Assembly (NCBI GenBank): GCA_010027395.1
Contig: RGVD01000119.1
Coordinates: forward strand, 1 to 8,010
Length of the DNA stretch: 8,010 bases
Reading direction: 5' to 3'
DNA from: Bacteroidota bacterium
GTDB taxonomy: Bacteria > Bacteroidota > Bacteroidia > UKL13-3
Position 1 is the stretch's first letter, and each line of letters begins with the position of its first letter. The notes under the pieces were generated by a model. The model had not been told where the DNA came from, ran no database searches, and saw nothing but the letters and a program-made list of their open reading frames with translations. Positions 5,598 through 8,010 of this stretch are shown in pieces. A program made the translations under genes and the position numbers.

Positions 5598-6071
5598 ATG
5601 AAATTTTTAATCAAGTACCTATTTGCCATGTATGGGTCAGTTTTCATCCTTATTAATAATGGACTATCATTCGTTGATGTTGTTAAAAGCACTTTAAATC
5701 CTGATACTGGGGTAGTAAGGAGTTATACCAAATCCATAGATAAAAGTACTAGCTATACTGCTAGTAAACTTTTAAAAGTTAAATTACTCTCTGTTGCCAA
5801 TGAAAAAGGCTGTGAAAATAAAGATTTAGATTTGCCGATTCAGCTTATGGATGAAACTTATAAGATATTAATGACAGCCAAAACGGATAGCGGCACTGTG
5901 ATGTTTGATTTGAATCAGCTAGAATCCTTACCAGAAAAACTAATTGTATTATCTCCTTCAACAGCCAACGAAATAGAAGTTAATACAGGCGCTGGTTATG
6001 TGGAATTGATGGTGGATGAAGATGAGCAATTGCCATACAAAATTGCCTCAAAATACCTGGCAAAAAAATAG
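5598..6071 (+). CDS. Small exported or membrane-anchored protein of unknown function
   Basis: This 157-residue product is not recognised. Residues 1-25 (MKFLIKYLFAMYGSVFILI) are basic then hydrophobic, fitting a signal peptide or N-terminal anchor without an obvious signal-peptidase site and without a lipobox cysteine. After a polar stretch (about 26-58, many Ser/Thr/Lys) residues 59-135 look like beta-strands: LLKVKLLSVANEKGCENKDL, LPIQLMDETYKILMTAKTDSGTVMFDL, then LPEKLIVLSPS and EIEVNTGAGYVELMVDEDE. The order KILMTAKTDSGTVMFDL resembles the ligandless beta-sandwich repeats that decorate envelope proteins, but this is only shape. One cysteine (C72). The start is the first ATG, preceded at once by an inverted repeat. 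A terminator lies 25 bp after the stop. Composition and codon use look like neighbours, so it is probably expressed; function is open. Confidence 0.75.
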   Translation: MKFLIKYLFAMYGSVFILINNGLSFVDVVKSTLNPDTGVVRSYTKSIDKSTSYTASKLLKVKLLSVANEKGCENKDLDLPIQLMDETYKILMTAKTDSGTVMFDLNQLESLPEKLIVLSPSTANEIEVNTGAGYVELMVDEDEQLPYKIASKYLAKK

Positions 6072-6096
6072 TTCATTTTATTTTTAAAACTCAATT

Positions 6097-6122
6097 AGTC
6101 CGCTTTCGTAGTGGACTTTTTT
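6097..6122 (+). terminator. Intrinsic terminator after the 5598 gene, between convergent genes
   Basis: An 8-bp stem (6097-6104 with 6110-6117, one G-U pair) encloses the loop TTCGT, and six T follow (6117-6122). It lies 25 bp after the stop at 6071 and 6 bp before the end of the convergent gene at 6129. On the minus strand the hairpin is followed only by a broken T-rich tract, so it may work weakly in that direction too. Confidence 0.85.
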
Positions 6123-6128
6123 AGTTTA

Positions 6129-6959
6129 TTATAAAAAGTAAATTAGTCCTGGAATAGCAAAACTCCATTCCAAGATACCTCGTTTGTATTTTATTAAAAA
6201 AGCCAAGTTTTGAAATTTATATACCATTAGATGAACAAGACTAATGAATGACAATGAAAGGCTAAATTCTTTTACAAAACCATCTATAAAAAATAAACAT
6301 ATTATATATCCTGAAAAGCTTAATACATAAAGCAATTTGAGGAGTTGCTCTGAAAATGTAATACCTACTTTTAGACCAAAGGAATTTTCGGAATTTATTT
6401 CATCTTCATTCCATTCAAAAAGGTTGTTGCTAATTAGGTTGATAAATGTGCAAATGGATATGCCAACCATGAGCAATAGAATTTCCAATAATTTCGAAGT
6501 TGAAATGCTATAGTAAATAGGCATAAGACAAATACCAGCGGCATAGATAAGGGCTGTGAGTATTTCTTTAGGGATTATTTTAAGTTTTATGTTGTTATAA
6601 AAATAAATAAACACAATGATACCCAAACCTAATCCTGCTGTAAGCGCACTTGTATTTAGAAATAAAAGGCACAGGTATGTGTTTATACAAAACAAAATAA
6701 ATAAAATAATTATAAATAGTTTTATGTGGTCTTTTATAAAGCGATGCCTTTCTGAAAGTATCTGGGTTTTCTTTTGGAGAACATCGAGAATATGGTCTGT
6801 CAAATAAATGATTTGAACACTTATGGCAAGTATCAAAACCCAATAAGATTGTGGGCAATAATAATGAGCTAAGGGCAATGCCAACATAGCTGCACAGATG
6901 CTTACATCCAAGCTGCTATAGTGTATTAATCTATAAATAATATGTATTACTTTTAACAT
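6129..6959 (-). CDS. UbiA-like polytopic membrane protein (divergent prenyltransferase superfamily)
   Basis: The 276-residue integral membrane protein has about seven to nine hydrophobic segments (for example 17-34, 40-54, 80-102, 105-121, 132-151, 156-180, 206-226, 233-247). The layout follows UbiA superfamily enzymes, which move prenyl groups onto aromatic or other acceptors using two Asp-rich motifs and Mg2+. Motif 1 is reduced to YLTDHILDV (D55, D59), where classical enzymes have NDxxDxxxD; the third Asp is replaced by K63. Motif 2 falls at LFEWNEDEINSENSFGLKVG (180-199), matching the usual D-x-x-x-D-x-x-x-x-R-T-L-x-x-x-x-G by position but with E182 for the first Asp and no Arg. KEILTALIYAAG (131-142) resembles the family's KE..v...y..G segment. 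The start ATG is only 23 bp from that of the divergent barrel gene. The fold call is moderate; catalysis and substrate cannot be claimed. Confidence 0.65.
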   Translation of the reverse strand: MLKVIHIIYRLIHYSSLDVSICAAMLALPLAHYYCPQSYWVLILAISVQIIYLTDHILDVLQKKTQILSERHRFIKDHIKLFIIILFILFCINTYLCLLFLNTSALTAGLGLGIIVFIYFYNNIKLKIIPKEILTALIYAAGICLMPIYYSISTSKLLEILLLMVGISICTFINLISNNLFEWNEDEINSENSFGLKVGITFSEQLLKLLYVLSFSGYIICLFFIDGFVKEFSLSLSFISLVHLMVYKFQNLAFLIKYKRGILEWSFAIPGLIYFL

Positions 6960-6982
6960 TTAAATATATTGCAAACTTGAAC

Positions 6983-7525
6983 ATGAAAAACTACATATCC
7001 ATACTTTTTATTTTATTCTTTGTGTCATCATCACTTTTGGCTCAAGATGATAACTATGCGACTGATAATTATGTGGCACCACAAGGTTTGAATAATTGGT
7101 ATGTTGAATTTGGTGGAGCAGGTCTTTTCTATTCGATTAATTATGAGAAATACCTGTTTCTGAATAACAATGAAAACATAACATGGTTGGGTAGGGTAGG
7201 TCTTGGTTTTAATCCCATCGAAGGTAAGTTGCTTAACAAAATATATTTAGAGCAAGGAACCCTTATGTTTCCATTTGCAACAAGTTTTTTGTTTGGGTCA
7301 AATAAAGAAAAATTAGAACTAGGCTTTGGCTATACTTTGCTTTCAAAAAGCAATGCACCAAACGAGATTATACCCACAGGTATCCTAGGTTTTAGGGTGA
7401 TGGAACGAAATGGGGTTTGCTTTAGAATTAGCTATACACCGCATATTAGAGAGGGAGTGTATGTGAATTGGTTTGGTTTAAGTTTGGGTAAAAATTTCAA
7501 TTTCAAAAAAGGTAGAAGGCGATAG
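6983..7525 (+). CDS. Small outer-membrane beta-barrel family protein
   Basis: The 180 residues begin with a clear signal peptide (1-20, MKNYISILFILFFVSSSLLA, cleavage before QDD). The mature part is about 160 residues with predicted short amphipathic strands: NWYVEFGGAGLFYSINYEKYLF, WLGRVGLGFNPI, LMFPFATSFLFG, LELGFGYTLL, IIPTGILGFRVM, VCFRISYTPHI and VNWFGLSLGKNF. This resembles the small 8-stranded barrel proteins common in Bacteroidota, including the G(G)xGxxYSxNYE and FRxxYTP marks. ATG at 6983 is preferred over the in-frame TTG at 6977, because it gives a normal MKN signal-peptide start. It ends with a basic GRRR tail, unusual for a barrel C-terminus. It is divergent from the UbiA-like gene (23 bp between starts) and convergent with the 7530 gene, with 4 bp between stops. 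Function unknown. Confidence 0.75.
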   Translation: MKNYISILFILFFVSSSLLAQDDNYATDNYVAPQGLNNWYVEFGGAGLFYSINYEKYLFLNNNENITWLGRVGLGFNPIEGKLLNKIYLEQGTLMFPFATSFLFGSNKEKLELGFGYTLLSKSNAPNEIIPTGILGFRVMERNGVCFRISYTPHIREGVYVNWFGLSLGKNFNFKKGRRR

Positions 7526-7529
7526 TTTT

Positions 7530-8010
7530 TTATAAACTTGCTGCACATTTTTTTAATGCCTCTATTAGGTCATAATCATTAGCTTTAATAATGAAATCAT
7601 TACTCAGTTTACAGTTTTCTAATATTTTTTTAGCAAATACCTCACTACAACCCAAACCCTCCATTACATAGTTTGTTGTAAGTCTTTCATTGGCCTTCAC
7701 TTCTTGTTTATATAGGTCAAGTAGGTGCAAGGTCTTCTGCATTTCTTTGCCTCTGTCGGAGTATTTGTACCACAAGGAACTAATAACTCCTGTTATTGCA
7801 CATCCATTTGTAGGTATCTCATATGCACCAGGAAAAGTTGTAATAATTCCAAAATGTATTGTCGTAAACTCCACTTTTTTGCCTGGCCATTTCTTTAGCC
7901 TATCATAGTTGTTAAGAAGTGGGTCTGTTTTTAAAGTTTGGGCAGCTCTTATGGCAAATGAATCCCTGTCAGCAAATTTTCTTTTGGAAATGGGCGTTTC
8001 TTTCAGTCTT
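7530..8010 (-). CDS. C-terminal part of a second carboxypeptidase-like regulatory-domain protein (N-terminus outside window)
   Basis: The frame is open from the stop at 7530-7532 to the right edge, showing 159 residues that begin RLKETPISKRKFADRDSF. These align with residue 111 onward of the protein at 3450-4226. Shared landmarks are RLK, R-D-S-F/M-A-x-R-A-A, LKTDPLLNNY against LKTDPLLNDY, a Lys-rich helix followed by E-R-x-T-x-x-Y/I, and a near-identical end (FIIKANDYDLIEALKKC against FILNSNDYDLVLAIRNC). A GTG at 7872-7874 within the frame could be mistaken for a start, but homology continues upstream of it, so it is internal. A signal peptide and CarboxypepD_reg-like domain are expected beyond position 8010. 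The middle (about visible residues 46-80) is longer than in the paralogue. No catalytic residues are seen; it is probably an envelope protein of unknown role. Confidence 0.85.
   Translation of the reverse strand, partial: RLKETPISKRKFADRDSFAIRAAQTLKTDPLLNNYDRLKKWPGKKVEFTTIHFGIITTFPGAYEIPTNGCAITGVISSLWYKYSDRGKEMQKTLHLLDLYKQEVKANERLTTNYVMEGLGCSEVFAKKILENCKLSNDFIIKANDYDLIEALKKCAASL

Noticed and set aside
6595..6858. Open frames on both strands within the UbiA-like gene (6595-6858 minus, 6616-6807 plus)
   Set aside because: AT-rich hydrophobic coding sequence leaves alternative frames open by chance; the 276-residue frame covers them and has coherent membrane segments.
6977..6979. TTG as start of the small barrel gene
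   Set aside because: The ATG six bases downstream gives a standard MKN signal peptide; nothing supports the two additional residues.
7872..7874. GTG as the true start of the gene ending at 7530
   Set aside because: Homology to the paralogue (LKTDPLLN block) continues upstream of it to the window edge, so it is an internal valine codon.
7690..7908. Plus-strand open frame opposite the partial regulatory-domain gene
   Set aside because: The minus-strand frame is homologous to another protein in the window along its length, so the plus-strand frame is a shadow.
1..8010. Insertion sequence, prophage, toxin-antitoxin or defence system
   Set aside because: No transposase, integrase, nuclease, toxin-like small gene pair or terminal inverted repeats with target duplications were seen; all substantial frames are housekeeping or envelope-type genes.

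Overview
The window looks like a chromosomal segment of an AT-rich member of the Bacteroidota, probably from the Chitinophagales/Sphingobacteriales side, although no phylogenetic marker was tested. The signs are a secreted protein with a carboxypeptidase-D-like regulatory domain (and the C-terminal part of a paralogue), a BBP2/OmpL-like outer-membrane barrel, a proline-rich N-terminal extension on IF3, A-rich leaders with few Shine-Dalgarno sequences, and intergenic heptad repeats.

Positions 1-1781 hold the conserved translation cluster thrS (3' end only), infC, rpmI and rplT, all on the + strand. It closes with a strong intrinsic terminator. infC appears to start with TTG. The 175-bp rpmI-rplT gap is unusual: its first 77 bp are a perfectly phased 7-bp repeat, and the rest contains a long-range inverted repeat that could be an rplT leader.

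Positions 1782-4226 carry a 467-residue outer-membrane barrel gene with its own putative promoter. It faces, tail to tail, a secreted regulatory-domain protein of the minus strand. Between them lies a second, cleaner heptad array of 12 units, which runs into the stop codon of the minus-strand gene.

Positions 4227-6122 carry an RlmI-like 23S rRNA m5C methyltransferase gene (TTG start), a hairpin directly after its stop, an unrecognised small exported protein, and a good intrinsic terminator.

Positions 6129-8010 carry a divergent UbiA-like polytopic membrane protein (minus), a small outer-membrane barrel protein (plus) whose start is only 23 bp away, and the C-terminal part of a second regulatory-domain protein (minus), paralogous to the one at 3450-4226 and cut by the window edge.

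No mobile element, CRISPR, tRNA, rRNA or defence system is visible. The genes are mostly housekeeping and cell-envelope functions. The least explained signals are the two phased heptad-repeat islands, the rplT upstream region, the infC start arrangement and the divergent UbiA-like protein.
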